From contig NZ_LPWG01000011.1 of NCBI RefSeq assembly GCF_001723285.1, positions 62,001-126,000 of the forward strand: a stretch of 64,000 nt of DNA, given 5' to 3'. Of this stretch, positions 63,982 to 64,000 are shown piece by piece. A program made the position numbers and the translations under genes. Below the pieces are notes generated by a model. The model was not told the origin of the DNA and ran no database searches. It saw nothing but the letters and a program-made list of their open reading frames with translations. The stretch is from Methyloceanibacter methanicus. GTDB lineage: Bacteria; Pseudomonadota; Alphaproteobacteria; Rhizobiales; Methyloligellaceae. Each line of letters begins with the position of its first letter. The stretch's first letter is position 1.

Positions 63982-64000
63982 GACACCCTTCGCGCTTGTG
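63830..64000 (+). CDS. imuB: Start of ImuB (Y-family-like translesion protein), truncated by the window end
   Basis: From ATG 63830 with AGAAGG about 13 bases upstream, the frame reads KAVRRTVCVWFPHLPIERLM and RERLQAGRTPPPARTPFALV to the window edge. RTVCVWFPHLPIERL is the standard ImuB N-terminus. ImuB is a polymerase-like protein without catalytic residues that recruits DnaE2. The frame overlaps the imuA frame by about 150 bases, more than usual, because imuA reads on past its domain through a repeat. Confidence 0.85.
   Translation, partial: MCRSIMSPAVQTPNKTPKAVRRTVCVWFPHLPIERLMRERLQAGRTPPPARTPFALV

Overview
The window is about 64 kb of GC-rich DNA from an alphaproteobacterium, most likely order Hyphomicrobiales (Rhizobiales). 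The evidence is a CpdR-type receiver, a ROSE-type thermometer with an RpoH-like promoter before hsp20, an MmgR/suhB-like small RNA beside hisN, a GAAC-N7-GAAC LexA box before imuA, and a bufferin (DUF2282/DUF692/DUF2063) operon. Genus cannot be fixed from the sequence. Most genes are chromosomal housekeeping or envelope genes; no insertion sequence, prophage, plasmid origin or CRISPR array was seen.

Layout. 1-7.6 kb: small enzymes and envelope proteins (AHSA1 remnant, PhnB-like VOC protein, DUF1579, AsmA, a flavin/PNPOx-fold protein, a membrane-anchored HhH protein, a BON-OmpA protein). 7.7-12.7 kb: a Cu(I)/Ag(I) CusBA efflux operon led by a Cys/His-rich secreted protein. 12.7-21.0 kb: the standout, a one-strand sterol-precursor cluster (squalene monooxygenase, oxidosqualene cyclase, HpnN-like RND exporter, small secreted beta protein, squalene synthase, IPP isomerase). 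The cyclase has the Asp-Cys-Thr-Ala-Glu active site of oxidosqualene cyclases and the Tyr/His/Ile set of cycloartenol synthases. 21.4-24.8 kb: two secreted TPR proteins, the second fused to a parvulin domain. 24.9-29.5 kb: tRNA-Val(GAC), cpdR, N-formylglutamate amidohydrolase, a small RNA, hisN, a lysophospholipase-like hydrolase and hsp20 under a thermometer. 29.6-31.6 kb: the bufferin operon. 32-38.3 kb: gltBD glutamate synthase. 38.3-45.5 kb: two secreted trypsin-like proteases, a DUF459 SGNH protein and two MltB-type transglycosylases. 45.6-50.6 kb: galE, galU, a beta-barrel outer-membrane protein and kdsD (sugar nucleotides and LPS). 50.6-58.7 kb: a B12/radical-SAM protein, glpD followed by odd tandem repeats, a small protein, NfeD/QmcA, a secreted protein, hemH, a Nudix hydrolase and a 1-Cys peroxiredoxin. 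58.8-64 kb: a NicO-type metal exporter with DUF1007, a lone Flp pilin, an L,D-transpeptidase, a methyltransferase, and SOS-regulated imuA with the start of imuB.

About a dozen genes with clear conserved domains are broken by one- or two-base frameshifts while codon usage and conservation continue in another frame. Because these are spread over unrelated genes, often near homopolymers, indel error in the assembly is a more likely cause than decay. I annotated such genes over their full reconstructed span and said so.

How the genes connect: the sterol cluster converts IPP/DMAPP-derived FPP to squalene, then 2,3-oxidosqualene, then a cyclic sterol, and brings its own candidate envelope transporter. 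No downstream demethylase (CYP51, Rieske C-4 demethylase) is in the window. Copper handling appears twice (CusBA and bufferin), and the galE-galU-OMP-kdsD block, the transglycosylases and the L,D-transpeptidase serve the cell envelope.
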